This document shows positions 7,226 to 17,404 of a stretch of 64,000 nucleotides of DNA, one piece after another (the first letter of the stretch is position 1; each line of letters starts with the position of its first letter). The stretch lies in assembly GCF_028743515.2 (NCBI RefSeq), contig NZ_CP117969.2:989001-1053000 (forward strand), written 5' to 3'. Under the pieces are notes generated by a model, which saw nothing but the letters and a program-made list of their open reading frames with translations, was not told the origin of the DNA and did no database searches. Origin of the DNA: Imtechella halotolerans. GTDB taxonomy: Bacteria; Bacteroidota; Bacteroidia; Flavobacteriales; Flavobacteriaceae. Made by a program: the position numbers and the translations under genes.

Positions 7226-10036
7226 TTAGAACCATTTACGTGTAAATAAGCCTAATAAGGTCCTTGGACTTAGTGTTACAATAAATCGGATTTTTTCTGC
7301 ATAACGCGCATCATCAACTTCCCATCCATTATTTGAATACATAGGAAAATAAAGCTCAAAGTAGTCTGTAACAAGGTTGAGTCGAATTCCGGCATCATAC
7401 ACAAATTGGGAATCATTTTGAGAGTTTTTTAATAAACCTGCATCACCGTATATCTCGATCCACTTCCATAAATTAGTACTTCCATTTACAGTTGCCATCC
7501 AATCATTTGCTAGAGGGTTATCAAGTTTTGATTTAAAACCTCCTTCTGAAATAATAATTTGTTGACTATAAATTCCGCTATTTTCAGATCGACCCAAATA
7601 TTGTAAATCGAATAGGTAATCCGTAGGCCTATCTAAAGCAAAACTGAAAAAATCAGAATTTGTATTATTATGCAGGAACTTTCCATAAAAGAACCGCAGG
7701 TTTAATTGGCGATTATTTTGAAAAAGCTTTCTGTACTCCAGGGTAAAGGCTAGTTTGGAAAACTTTTGAGATAGCTGAAAATCTCCTGAATAGGATAAAA
7801 AATTCTCCACGGTATTTTGAGTACTCACAAATCGAGTATTAAATACACTGTAATTAGGCTCTTCAGTGGTACTAGTTTCATCAACTTCTCTAAAAACATT
7901 TACATTCCTAAATAGAAGAATCGATCGTTTGTTTGAACGGTAATCATCTGGTCTAAAGGTAAATCGCACGGCTGGGGTAATAGTGGAATAGGAATACCCA
8001 GGTTTGTAGTGAAAATAGGAGCCGGAAAGAGAGAAGGTATTTAGGTAATTCCTACTATCTCGTCTATAATGTCTGTAAAGCAACGACCCAGCACCAACCA
8101 ATTTCCCTGAATTTAGACCATAAGAAGGACGAATGTCATAAATAAATGGTTTTTCCAGGAAAGATTTATTATAAAATCTAGCTCCTGGGGTGATCCCATC
8201 ATAATAGTTATAATACACAATAGGTATATGAAATAGTTGGTTGTAATAAGGATTTTCAACATCCTTAAAGGCTCTAATTTGAAGTGGTCTATGGTTAAAT
8301 ATAATACCATTAAGAGATTTCCAGTTATCACGTTGATTATACTCTGGAATTATTTTATCGTAATTTAAGACTAACTTATTTGGATGTGTGTTGGGAAGTG
8401 AAATAGTTTGTTGCTTGGGTATATTAGTGTACCAATTTTTGGCTTGTATGCTGTCATTCTTCAAGGTAAATAAAGAAATGGGCACATTGGCATGGGTCTT
8501 ATTCTTAATGGTTACATAAATGGAGTCCTGTGAACGGGTGATTTTAGAAATTTTAAAATCTATTTTTTTTCGTGTATTTGCATAGGTGTCAAAAAACCAA
8601 GAAATATCCTTTTCTGCCTTTTCTTCAAAGCTAGATCTAAAATCATCTACTGTGATTTTTTTTAAGGTATAGTTTTGATAAAAATCCTTCAACACACTAT
8701 CCACGGTAGGTGATTCTAAATAATTCCGCACATACATCAATCCCGCACCTGCCTTATATTTATTAGCAATTTTCGCATTAAATTTCACTAATGAATCTTG
8801 TGGCATACTAAGGGGTTGATCAATATTTTTGCGTGCCATAAGCATAAACAAATATGGATATTGATCATTATAGTCCATTTGAGCAAAATTATAACTTCGT
8901 ATTCCCCAGAGTTTAGACAAGTTACCAGTAAATTTCATATCAGGGTAATAGGTCTCTACATAGATCTGAATCAAATACATTTGCATTGCATCCAGAATCC
9001 ATCGCTCTTTGCGTAAATCTATATCGAAATTATTTTCAAGGTATTGGGTCAGCGTTGTTTTTAAGAGTTTCATTTCATATTGAAAATTCTCAGGGAACGG
9101 TCTTATAAATGATGGTAGCTGATTAATTCCATATAGAGGATATTTTTTATAGTCTGTTTCTGTAATCAATAATTGTTTATGCGGGTAGCTTCCTAACTGT
9201 TGTTTTAGAAATTCAAGAACTCTTTTAATGGCTACAACTTTAGAAGTCTCGTCAAAATTTTTAGCTTCCAAATCTGTAGTAAATAAAACCTCCTGATTTC
9301 CTATTGTAGTAAAAGAAGGGTTCTTTCTTAAAATTATTACAGCTTCTTTCCTGTGGTGATAAGTAAGTCGACTATGTGTATAATCGCCAAATTGAGTGAC
9401 TTCAATGGAATCCTGATCACTATAGAGTTGTAAATAGGAAGGGTGGTTAAAGGTAACTTTAAGTGCTGATGGAGGTGTGTATAAATCATCTAAGTCCAGA
9501 TGACTATATAAATGCCACTGACCATCATAAACAGCCGGTACTAAATGCCAGTTCTTAAGGTAATAATTACCCTCCTCATTAAACCCATACCTGGTAAAAC
9601 GTTCATGAGGTATTTTTACTGCATACGAAATGCGTAGGGTGTAGGATTGACCTGGATGAATTGGGAAATTCAATTGTACCTGCAATAGATCCTTTGATTT
9701 TAAACGCTTCCAACTTAGTAGTGCATTATTAGCATCCGAAAAACCTATAATTTTTGTATGCCCTCGTTCATTATCTTTAGCGAACAATAATGATTTATCA
9801 AACTCTTCAGAAAACCGTTGGGCAAGCGGGGTGTTTTTATTCGAAAATGCATTGTTCCAATCCTGAATATATAACTGGTTTAGTGCCTCTTTTGATGAAT
9901 TAAAAAAAGTGATTTCTTGTTGTACGTTAATGATATGCTCCTCTGGAATAAGAGTGGCTGTAATATGGTTTTTATGTTGGGCAAAAAGAGGTGCCACAAC
10001 GCATAAAAATACGGCTATTACTAAGGTAGGCTTCAA
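7226..10036 (-). CDS. M1-aminopeptidase-like pseudoenzyme with C-terminal outer-membrane barrel
   Basis: 936 residues with a Sec signal peptide (about 1-19, cut after FAQ). Residues 20-480 follow the M1 layout: beta-rich N-terminal domain, then a gluzincin-like segment. LYGINQLPSF (301-310) sits where GxMEN belongs, and the helix at about 324-335 sits where HEXXH belongs but holds TLTQY. The matching WLxEG segment reads WILDAMQMY (346-354). No HEXXH occurs anywhere, so zinc and catalysis should be lost. From about 590 the sequence alternates like beta strands and ends in Phe (TRKWF), as outer-membrane barrels do. Start is TTG at 10036; no in-frame ATG lies close upstream. Likely outer-membrane protein with a periplasmic binding domain; role unknown. 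Confidence 0.75.
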   Translation of the reverse strand: MKPTLVIAVFLCVVAPLFAQHKNHITATLIPEEHIINVQQEITFFNSSKEALNQLYIQDWNNAFSNKNTPLAQRFSEEFDKSLLFAKDNERGHTKIIGFSDANNALLSWKRLKSKDLLQVQLNFPIHPGQSYTLRISYAVKIPHERFTRYGFNEEGNYYLKNWHLVPAVYDGQWHLYSHLDLDDLYTPPSALKVTFNHPSYLQLYSDQDSIEVTQFGDYTHSRLTYHHRKEAVIILRKNPSFTTIGNQEVLFTTDLEAKNFDETSKVVAIKRVLEFLKQQLGSYPHKQLLITETDYKKYPLYGINQLPSFIRPFPENFQYEMKLLKTTLTQYLENNFDIDLRKERWILDAMQMYLIQIYVETYYPDMKFTGNLSKLWGIRSYNFAQMDYNDQYPYLFMLMARKNIDQPLSMPQDSLVKFNAKIANKYKAGAGLMYVRNYLESPTVDSVLKDFYQNYTLKKITVDDFRSSFEEKAEKDISWFFDTYANTRKKIDFKISKITRSQDSIYVTIKNKTHANVPISLFTLKNDSIQAKNWYTNIPKQQTISLPNTHPNKLVLNYDKIIPEYNQRDNWKSLNGIIFNHRPLQIRAFKDVENPYYNQLFHIPIVYYNYYDGITPGARFYNKSFLEKPFIYDIRPSYGLNSGKLVGAGSLLYRHYRRDSRNYLNTFSLSGSYFHYKPGYSYSTITPAVRFTFRPDDYRSNKRSILLFRNVNVFREVDETSTTEEPNYSVFNTRFVSTQNTVENFLSYSGDFQLSQKFSKLAFTLEYRKLFQNNRQLNLRFFYGKFLHNNTNSDFFSFALDRPTDYLFDLQYLGRSENSGIYSQQIIISEGGFKSKLDNPLANDWMATVNGSTNLWKWIEIYGDAGLLKNSQNDSQFVYDAGIRLNLVTDYFELYFPMYSNNGWEVDDARYAEKIRFIVTLSPRTLLGLFTRKWF

Positions 10037-10140
10037 AAATGTATATAGATTTTATGACTTGTAAAGAGGTATTACCAACTCATTTCTTGTGAAAGATAAA
10101 AAATATAGTGCATTGCCCAACAAGAATATGCTAAAAAATA

Positions 10141-10172
10141 AAAAATATCCAGTCTATTAATAGACTGGATAT
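10141..10172 (-). terminator. 28-bp perfect palindrome acting as terminator of the LOG-family gene
   Basis: Bases 10145-10172 form a perfect 28-base palindrome. On the minus transcript it is followed at once by a U-rich tract from 10144 down. It lies 10 bases past the stop at 10183. Confidence 0.8.
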
Positions 10173-10182
10173 AGTCATACCC

Positions 10183-10872
10183 TTAAAAATTGGGGCTTAA
10201 ATTGTATTTCTTATAAAAGCTGTCTAGTACATCAATTACTTCCTCTTCTGTGTCAACAATCTTAATTAAATCTAAATCCCCAGGACTTACATTATGATAC
10301 TTTTCAAGTAATGTTGCCTTTATCCAATCGAATAAACCTCCCCAAAAATCCTTTCCAACTAGTATAATTGGGAATTTTGCAATCTTATTGGTTTGGATAA
10401 GTGTAATGGCTTCAAAAAGTTCATCCAAGGTTCCAAATCCACCTGGCATTACCACAAACCCTTGTGAGTATTTTACAAACATTACCTTACGTACAAAAAA
10501 GTAATCAAAATTTAAGTTTTTATCGTGGTCTATATAGGGATTATCATGCTGTTCAAATGGCAACTCAATGTTTAGGCCTACAGAAGTTCCTCCTCCTAAA
10601 TGGGCTCCTTTATTACCAGCTTCCATAATTCCAGGGCCGCCACCAGTTATTACGCCATAGCCAGCTTCCACAATTTTTTTGGCAATTCTTTCAGCTAACT
10701 TATAATATTCATGATCTGGTTTTGTTCTTGCGGAACCAAAAATAGAAACGCAAGGGCCAATGGCACTCATTTTTTCAAATCCATTCACAAATTCTCCCAT
10801 GATTTTAAAAATCGCCCAGGAGTCGTTGGTTTTTATTTCATTCCAACCTTTAGTATGCGGTTCTTTTCTCAT
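10183..10872 (-). CDS. LOG/TIGR00730 family Rossmann protein
   Basis: 229 residues. The lysine-decarboxylase-like motif PGGFGTLDELFE and the GGGPGIMEAGNKGA stretch identify the LOG family, known as cytokinin riboside 5'-monophosphate phosphoribohydrolases (nucleotide-base cleavage). In bacteria without cytokinin signalling the natural substrate is likely a nucleoside monophosphate. SIFGSARTKPD near residue 45 is the first Rossmann strand. It starts 22 bases after uvrA on the same strand and is probably cotranscribed with it. Its end is the palindromic terminator at 10141-10172. Confidence 0.88.
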   Translation of the reverse strand: MRKEPHTKGWNEIKTNDSWAIFKIMGEFVNGFEKMSAIGPCVSIFGSARTKPDHEYYKLAERIAKKIVEAGYGVITGGGPGIMEAGNKGAHLGGGTSVGLNIELPFEQHDNPYIDHDKNLNFDYFFVRKVMFVKYSQGFVVMPGGFGTLDELFEAITLIQTNKIAKFPIILVGKDFWGGLFDWIKATLLEKYHNVSPGDLDLIKIVDTEEEVIDVLDSFYKKYNLSPNF

Positions 10873-10894
10873 TATTTATTTTTTTTCAATATAG

Positions 10895-13726
10895 TTATTC
10901 TAATTCCTTTTTCAAAAAACGAGCGGTGTAACTTTTGGGATGTTCTGCCACTTCCTCCGGTGTACCATAGGTGACAATAGTCCCTCCACCTTTTCCTCCT
11001 TCATAACCCACATCTATAATATAGTCTACCATTTTAATTACATCTAGGTTATGTTCGATAATTAAGACAGTATTTCCCTTATCAGTCAATTCATTAAGTA
11101 CTTGCATTAAAACTCGAATATCTTCAAAATGAAGTCCAGTTGTGGGTTCATCGAGTATATAGAAGGTATTTCCTGTATCGCGCTTGGATAATTCAGTGGC
11201 TAGTTTAATACGCTGCGCTTCTCCTCCAGAAAGTGTTGTAGATTGTTGGCCTAAGGTTATATATCCAAGACCCACATCTTGTATGGTCTTAAGTTTTCGA
11301 TAGATTTTAGGAATATTTTCAAAAAATTCCACGGATTCATTAATAGTCATGTTTAGGACATCGGATATTGACTTCCCCTTATAACGAATTTCTAGGGTTT
11401 CTCTGTTAAAGCGTTTTCCTTGACAGGTTTCACATTCAACATAAACATCAGGTAAAAAATTCATTTCAATTACTCTAAGTCCTCCACCTTCACAGGTTTC
11501 ACAACGTCCTCCTTTGACATTAAAACTAAATCGTCCAGCTTTGTAACCACGAATCATGGCTTCTGGTGTTTTGGTAAAAAGCGTTCGTATTTCACTAAAA
11601 ACACCCGTATACGTAGCTGGATTTGATCGTGGTGTACGTCCAATGGGTGATTGATTAATGTCGATCACCTTATCGATATGTTCAAGGCCTTTTATTTCTT
11701 TATAAGGCATTGGCTTCTTCACTGCATTAAAAAAATGCGCATTGAGAATAGGGTAAAGGGTCTCGTTAATTAAGGTTGATTTACCACTTCCTGAAACACC
11801 TGTTACACCTATCATTTTTCCTAAAGGAAATGTAACTGAAACATTCTTAAGGTTATTACCGGTACAACCACTAAGGGATAGCTGATGACCATTTCCTGAA
11901 CGTCTATGAACAGGAACTTCAATTTTGCGAACGCCACTTAAATAATCAGCAGTAAGTGTATGATGTTTTTTTACCTCCTCTGGGGTACCCTGTGAAATAA
12001 TTTCACCACCGTGTCGGCCAGCCTTAGGCCCAATATCAATCACATGATCTGCGCGTTCAATCATATCCTTATCATGCTCTACCACAATCACTGAGTTACC
12101 AATGTCTCGTAATGACTCTAGAGATAAGATGAGTCGCTCGTTATCACGTTGGTGAAGTCCTATACTGGGCTCATCCAAAATGTAAAGCACACCTACCAAT
12201 TGAGAGCCAATTTGAGTAGCAAGCCGAATCCGTTGTGCCTCACCTCCCGAAAGTGATTTTGAGCTTCTATTAAGGGATAAATACTCAAGTCCTACATCTA
12301 ATAAAAATTGAAGACGAGCATTAATCTCTTTTAGAATTTCAGATGCAATTGCCTGTTGTTTTTCAGAAAGATGACCAGGAAGCTCTTTAAACCATTGTAC
12401 TAAATCAGTAATATCACTATGAGCTAATTCAGCTATGTTTTTTTCATTAATTCTATAATACAGAGCCTCTTTTTTTAAGCGAGAACCTTCACACTCCGGA
12501 CATTTATTCTTATCCATAAAGTCTTTGGCCCACCTTTTTATCGACGCAGAATTACTTTCAGAAAATTGATTTGTAATAAAGTTAAGTATTCCTTCAAAAT
12601 CAATTTTATAATCACGAGTTATTCCAAGAGTTTTAGAAGCTATGGAAAATTTTTCATTTCCACCATGTAGGATCATATCTATTGCCTCTTGTGGTATGTC
12701 CTTAATAGCATCAGTTAACTTGAAATCAAATCGTTGAGCGATGATCTCTAATTGTTTAAATATCCATGAATTCTTGTATTCACCAATTGGTGCAATACCC
12801 CCATTTTTAATGGATAGATTAGTATTTGGAAAGATTTTAGAAGTATTTACCTCATACACTTTTCCAAGCCCATTACAATGACTACACATTCCCTTTGGCG
12901 AATTGAACGAAAATGTATTTGGTTCCGGATTTGGATAAGAAATACCAGTTGTAGGGCACATTAAATTTCGACTAAAATATCTGGTTTCGCCTGATTCATA
13001 ATCCAACACCATCAATACATCATCACCATGATACATAGCTGTATTTATGGTTTCCATAAGCCTCTTTTCTGTTTCAGAAGCTTCATCTATTTTTAGACGA
13101 TCAATTACAATCTCAATATCGTGATTCTTATAGCGATCTACACGCATTCCTTTTTCCAGATCTACAAGTTCACCATCTACACGAACCTTTACAAACCCTT
13201 GTTTAGAAATTTGCTCAAATAGTTCACGATAATGCCCTTTCCTTGATTTAATGACTGGAGCCAATACTACTATTCGTTTATCTCTATACTCTTCAAGTAT
13301 TAATTCTTTGATTTGAGAATCACTATAGCTTACCATTTTCTCTCCAGTATTATAACTGTAGGCATCTGCCGCTCTAGCAAAAAGTAGTCTTAGAAAATCA
13401 TAAATTTCTGTAATAGTTCCTACCGTCGATCTAGGTGATTTTGAAGTAGTCTTTTGTTCTATAGCAATTACAGGTGATAGTCCATCAATCTTATCTACAT
13501 CGGGACGTTCCAATCCGCCTAAGAACTGTCTGGCATAAGCAGAAAAAGTTTCTATATACCTGCGTTGTCCTTCAGCATAAATAGTGTCAAAAGCGAGTGA
13601 AGACTTACCGCTTCCAGAAAGTCCCGTTATTACCACTAACTTTTCTCTAGGTATAGTAACATCTATATTTTTAAGATTGTGCACCCGTGCACCTTGCACT
13701 TCTATATTCTCGTCGTATGCACTCAT
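10895..13726 (-). CDS. uvrA: Excinuclease ABC subunit A
   Basis: 943 residues, full length. Two ABC modules: Walker [11 protein letters not shown] (34-43) and TGVSGSGKS in the second half, two SGGEAQRI signatures, and two [12 protein letters not shown] Walker B motifs. The protein finds DNA damage as a dimer with UvrB. The C-terminal zinc finger CETC...CETC is complete. The first finger is incomplete: C257-P-T-T-G replaces the usual CPxCG, while C281-x-x-C284 remains. The ATG at 13726 is chosen over one at 13747 because the latter overlaps a TATTTTTG -7 box at 13745-13752. Confidence 0.97.
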   Translation of the reverse strand: MSAYDENIEVQGARVHNLKNIDVTIPREKLVVITGLSGSGKSSLAFDTIYAEGQRRYIETFSAYARQFLGGLERPDVDKIDGLSPVIAIEQKTTSKSPRSTVGTITEIYDFLRLLFARAADAYSYNTGEKMVSYSDSQIKELILEEYRDKRIVVLAPVIKSRKGHYRELFEQISKQGFVKVRVDGELVDLEKGMRVDRYKNHDIEIVIDRLKIDEASETEKRLMETINTAMYHGDDVLMVLDYESGETRYFSRNLMCPTTGISYPNPEPNTFSFNSPKGMCSHCNGLGKVYEVNTSKIFPNTNLSIKNGGIAPIGEYKNSWIFKQLEIIAQRFDFKLTDAIKDIPQEAIDMILHGGNEKFSIASKTLGITRDYKIDFEGILNFITNQFSESNSASIKRWAKDFMDKNKCPECEGSRLKKEALYYRINEKNIAELAHSDITDLVQWFKELPGHLSEKQQAIASEILKEINARLQFLLDVGLEYLSLNRSSKSLSGGEAQRIRLATQIGSQLVGVLYILDEPSIGLHQRDNERLILSLESLRDIGNSVIVVEHDKDMIERADHVIDIGPKAGRHGGEIISQGTPEEVKKHHTLTADYLSGVRKIEVPVHRRSGNGHQLSLSGCTGNNLKNVSVTFPLGKMIGVTGVSGSGKSTLINETLYPILNAHFFNAVKKPMPYKEIKGLEHIDKVIDINQSPIGRTPRSNPATYTGVFSEIRTLFTKTPEAMIRGYKAGRFSFNVKGGRCETCEGGGLRVIEMNFLPDVYVECETCQGKRFNRETLEIRYKGKSISDVLNMTINESVEFFENIPKIYRKLKTIQDVGLGYITLGQQSTTLSGGEAQRIKLATELSKRDTGNTFYILDEPTTGLHFEDIRVLMQVLNELTDKGNTVLIIEHNLDVIKMVDYIIDVGYEGGKGGGTIVTYGTPEEVAEHPKSYTARFLKKELE

Positions 13727-13744
13727 AACAATTAAGCAAAAGAG

Positions 13745-13752
13745 CAAAAATA
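13745..13752 (-). promoter_or_regulatory. Putative -7 box of uvrA
   Basis: TATTTTTG on the minus strand fits TAnnTTTG and lies 19 bases before the chosen ATG. No clear -33 TTG is seen at the usual distance, so this is tentative. Confidence 0.4.
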
Positions 13753-13892
13753 CAATTTAGAATGGTAATTATGAAGCGTGTGCCTCTTTAAAAGCAGAAA
13801 TCTATAGGCCAATAATTTATCATAGTGAAATTTCTATTTTTCATTACCGATATTAATAAAATATGTATTTTTCGAGTGGCTAAATTTATCCA

Positions 13893-15020
13893 ATGAAAAA
13901 GGTTACTATTTTTATTTTGATGAGTGTATTTACAACACTTTCCATTCATGGCCAAACATCTACAGTTACGTACGAGAACTTATTTGGAAAAATAAGATTA
14001 AAACGTTCATATACCTATATGGTTACTACTGATAAAATCAGTGAGGATGTGTATTTTGTAAAACGATATTTAAACAATGGAGAATTGGAGCCTATTTTAT
14101 TTGAAGAATTGTATGTAAATGCTCAAGGCATTAAAAATGGATCCTATATAAAATACGAATCTAATGGGTTTAAAAAACAAGAAGGTTCCTATCGCAATGA
14201 TAAAAAAGAAGGAATTTGGACCTATTATGCTGATAATACCCCCATTAGAGAAGGACAGTATGAACAGGACAACAGAGTTGGTCCGTGGAAAAATTATTAC
14301 AACTTCCCGAATTACACTATCTTACAGTATAAGGATGGACAATTATACGGTTCCTTTGAATCAAAACATAAAAATGGGAATCTATCCTATCGGGCGCATT
14401 ATACCAATCAAGGTGAATTAGATGGTGCTAATACTAGCTATTATGAAGACGGAAAAACGATTCGAATACATAGAGATTACTATTTGGGTAAAATACATGG
14501 AATAGAAAAGCAGTATTATCAAAGTGGTCAACTCAAACTGGAAACTAAGTATACCAATGGTGAAATTGACGGAGAACTAAAATCATTTCACGAAAATGGA
14601 CAATTAGCTGCTGTAGTAACTTATCAAAATAACAATATCGTTAACACCTTACTTTATGACGAGAAGGGAATGAGCATTCCTATAGATACAAATAGGACTA
14701 CCGTATATCAGGATAGTGAAAGTATTAAAGAATTCAAAACTAAAGTTCAAAACAAATTGAATCAGTTTATTCAAGTAAATTTCAAATATCCTGGTACGAT
14801 GCAACGTATTGGTGCCGAAGCCAGAGTATTCGTCAACTTTGAAATAAATTCTAGTGGAGATCTTACCATTCTAGGGATGCGTTCGGATCAGCATCCGATG
14901 TTTGTTGAGGCCACAAAACAATTGTTTTCATTATTAAATGAAAAATTTCCATTTACGTATTATAATGTAGAAGAGAAAATAAGATTTACACTTCCTATTT
15001 TATATAATTTAAGCGATTAA
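13893..15020 (+). CDS. Secreted MORN/YwqK-repeat protein with TonB_C-like end
   Basis: 375 residues. Signal peptide about 1-20 (IHGQT). Residues 75-260 hold repeated strands of the form G-x-Y/W-x-x-Y-x-x-G-x-x-x-x-E-G (for example GSYRNDKKEGIWTYY, GQYEQDNRVGPWKNYY, GELKSFHENGQLAAVV), the MORN-like/YwqK pattern. The last 90 residues (ARVFVNFEINSSGDLTILGMR onward) resemble a TonB C-terminal domain. It is predicted to be periplasmic or outer-membrane associated. No toxin partner is adjacent, so the YwqK 'antitoxin' name should not be taken literally. Convergent with ggt, 8 bases apart. Confidence 0.7.
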   Translation: MKKVTIFILMSVFTTLSIHGQTSTVTYENLFGKIRLKRSYTYMVTTDKISEDVYFVKRYLNNGELEPILFEELYVNAQGIKNGSYIKYESNGFKKQEGSYRNDKKEGIWTYYADNTPIREGQYEQDNRVGPWKNYYNFPNYTILQYKDGQLYGSFESKHKNGNLSYRAHYTNQGELDGANTSYYEDGKTIRIHRDYYLGKIHGIEKQYYQSGQLKLETKYTNGEIDGELKSFHENGQLAAVVTYQNNNIVNTLLYDEKGMSIPIDTNRTTVYQDSESIKEFKTKVQNKLNQFIQVNFKYPGTMQRIGAEARVFVNFEINSSGDLTILGMRSDQHPMFVEATKQLFSLLNEKFPFTYYNVEEKIRFTLPILYNLSD

Positions 15021-15028
15021 AATAGCTT

Positions 15029-16717
15029 TTATAAACCAACCGCTTTATCGTCACCTCGTTTATCAGCACCTCCTTCAATTACTCCATCTGTGTGTATTAG
15101 AATAGCGTCTACTTTTCCTATGACAGGCGCATGGGACTCATCGATGAAATATCCTAGATTTTTAAGTGCTTCCATAAGTTCATTAGAAAATCCTTCAGGC
15201 TCCATTCTAAGATCATCAGGTAGCCATTGATGATGAAACCTAGGTGCGTTAACAGCCTCTTGCATACTCATATTAAACTCATATACATTAAGTATCGTTT
15301 GTAAAACAGAAGTAATAATAGTAGAACCGCCAGGAGTACCAACAACCATCCATAATTTTCCATCTTTTTCAACAATGGTAGGCGTCATACTACTCAACAT
15401 TCGTTTTCCTGCCTCTATGCTATTGGCTTTCGAGCCCACTAGTCCGAACATATTTGGCTCTCCTGCCTTCACACTAAAATCATCCATTTCATTGTTGAGA
15501 AAAAAGCCAAGTTCATCATTATACAACTTAGATCCGTATGCACCATTAATGGTCGTAGTAACCGATACCGCATTTCCAAAGGTATCTACTATAGAATAAT
15601 GAGTGGTTTCATCACTTTCAGTTATTTTAATGTCTCCATGAGAAACCTCAGTAGAAGGGGTGGCCTTTTCAAAACTAAAGTTATGCATGCGTTTTTTTAG
15701 ATACGCTTCTTCTAGTAAGGCATCTACAGGATTATCCACAAAGTCAGGATCACCTAAAAAATGATTTCTATCTGCATAAGCTCTTCTTTCTGCTTCTGTA
15801 ATTAATTGCACTGTTTTAAGTTGATTATGACCATATTTCGATAGGTCATAGGGCTCAATCATTTTCATAATCTGAGCTAGTGTTACTCCACCACTACTGG
15901 GAGGTGACATTGAAATAACTCGTAAGTCTTTGTAGGAAAAACTAATTGGTGTTCTCCATTTGGCTTCATAAGATGCCAGGTCTTCTTCTGTAATATATCC
16001 ACCTTTTTCCTGTAGAAATTGGGCAAGTTTTTTAGCTGTTTCTCCTTTATAGAATTCATCCCTACCATTTTTTTGAATCTGTCTAAAGGTATGAGCCAGC
16101 GCTGGATAACGTATAGTATCACCTTCTTTAAAAGGAGTAGCAAATAGAGTAGTGGCACCACTTACCTGAACTATAAGTTCTCTGTATTGGCCTAGTCTTT
16201 CAGCTTGTTTAGCGGTTACAACAACCCCTTTTTCCGCCAACTCAATAACAGGCTCCAAGAGTTCTTCCATGGGAAGACTTCCGTATTTTTCATGAACAGC
16301 AAAAACACCGGCAATTGTACCAGGAACACCTACAGCAGTAGCACCTAAGGTACTTTTCCCTGGTATTACATTTCCTAAAGAATCCAAATACATATCTCTA
16401 TGTGCAGCCATTGGGGCTTTTTCTCTATAATCAATGGCCCCGGTTTCACCAGTTGATTTTCGAAACACCATAAAGCCTCCACCTCCAATATTTCCTGCAT
16501 ATGGAAAAGAAACGGCAAGAGCTAACTCAGTAGCGACCATAGCGTCAAATGCATTTCCTCCTTTAGCCATGATGTCTATACCAATACGAGAAGCTTCTTC
16601 TCTGGCTGAGACAACCATTGCTTTTTCCGACGTGGTTCCAGTAGGTAGTAGTATAGTTTGTTCTGTTTTGCAGGCATATAAGGTTATTGCAACAACTAGA
16701 AGGAATTTTTTAATCAT
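15029..16717 (-). CDS. ggt: Gamma-glutamyltransferase (lipoprotein)
   Basis: 562 residues. A lipobox-like LYAC (Cys16) suggests membrane anchoring in the periplasm. The autoprocessing site TTHYS lies at 371-375 with Thr372 as the expected N-terminal nucleophile of the small subunit. GNIGGGGFMV (75-84) and the late SSMTPTIV and GTPGGSTI motifs are typical. The enzyme cleaves and transfers gamma-glutamyl groups of glutathione and related peptides. The gene follows the AcpH-like gene by 15 bases on the same strand. Confidence 0.93.
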   Translation of the reverse strand: MIKKFLLVVAITLYACKTEQTILLPTGTTSEKAMVVSAREEASRIGIDIMAKGGNAFDAMVATELALAVSFPYAGNIGGGGFMVFRKSTGETGAIDYREKAPMAAHRDMYLDSLGNVIPGKSTLGATAVGVPGTIAGVFAVHEKYGSLPMEELLEPVIELAEKGVVVTAKQAERLGQYRELIVQVSGATTLFATPFKEGDTIRYPALAHTFRQIQKNGRDEFYKGETAKKLAQFLQEKGGYITEEDLASYEAKWRTPISFSYKDLRVISMSPPSSGGVTLAQIMKMIEPYDLSKYGHNQLKTVQLITEAERRAYADRNHFLGDPDFVDNPVDALLEEAYLKKRMHNFSFEKATPSTEVSHGDIKITESDETTHYSIVDTFGNAVSVTTTINGAYGSKLYNDELGFFLNNEMDDFSVKAGEPNMFGLVGSKANSIEAGKRMLSSMTPTIVEKDGKLWMVVGTPGGSTIITSVLQTILNVYEFNMSMQEAVNAPRFHHQWLPDDLRMEPEGFSNELMEALKNLGYFIDESHAPVIGKVDAILIHTDGVIEGGADKRGDDKAVGL

Positions 16718-16732
16718 GGTATTATAATTTGC

Positions 16733-17335
16733 TTACTTTTTTAGTTCCATTTCCAAGGCCATTAATCTTTCTTGGCAATGAAGTTGTATTTCTGAAAAAA
16801 ATAGGTTGAATTCATTTTGAAAATCTGAATAGTATTGAGTCAGTTCTTCCATCGCCCAATCCATATGTATTGGATGTTTTACTCGCTTACTCATCTGAAA
16901 TAAAATATGTTCTATACCTTCTTTACTAGCATAACTTAGGAGCCAATTTTCTCGTAACATTGGAGGGATCATATGTCGAATCCGCAAGGGAAGAATGTCA
17001 TAATGGGTATGTAACAATTGGTAAAACCTTTCTACATAATCCGCCAAAGGCTCCTGGGAGTACTCAGTCCAGTTTTTTGCTAAAAAGTGATCGTAGAACA
17101 CATCAATTATAACACTGCTATAGTGACTGAAACGAGCATGTAATTTTCGAGTACTAAGTTTAACTATAGGGTGGCTATCTGTAAAGGTGTCTATAGATCT
17201 ATGTAGTAAAATACCCTTCTGAATATTTCTAGGGTAGGTTTCATATCGCTTTCCTTTAATACCATCGGCAATAAAGTTTCCAATCTGAACCATTTCATCG
17301 TTGCCCGAAAGATAAATGTGTGCTAAAAAATTCAT
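16733..17335 (-). CDS. ACP phosphodiesterase-like (DUF479) protein
   Basis: 200 residues, mostly helical. The opening MNFLAHIYLSGNDEMVQIGNFIADGIKG and LHRSIDTFTDSHP follow the AcpH/DUF479 family (HD-like fold). AcpH removes the 4'-phosphopantetheine arm from acyl carrier protein in gamma-proteobacteria; in Bacteroidota the activity is not proven. First gene of a pair with ggt and divergent from the glmM-like gene, with about 70 bases between them. Confidence 0.85.
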   Translation of the reverse strand: MNFLAHIYLSGNDEMVQIGNFIADGIKGKRYETYPRNIQKGILLHRSIDTFTDSHPIVKLSTRKLHARFSHYSSVIIDVFYDHFLAKNWTEYSQEPLADYVERFYQLLHTHYDILPLRIRHMIPPMLRENWLLSYASKEGIEHILFQMSKRVKHPIHMDWAMEELTQYYSDFQNEFNLFFSEIQLHCQERLMALEMELKK

Positions 17336-17357
17336 CGGTTTAAAAATACAAAATCCA

Positions 17358-17387
17358 TTTGGTTAAAAAGTAGGAATTGTATCTTTG
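17358..17387 (+). promoter_or_regulatory. Bacteroidota-type promoter of the glmM-like gene
   Basis: TTTG (17358-17361), an 18-base spacer and TATCTTTG (17380-17387) match the -33/-7 consensus of the Bacteroidota primary sigma factor. The ATG at 17405 lies 17 bases after the -7 box. Confidence 0.7.
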
Positions 17388-17404
17388 TTACAAATACAAT
17401 AAAG

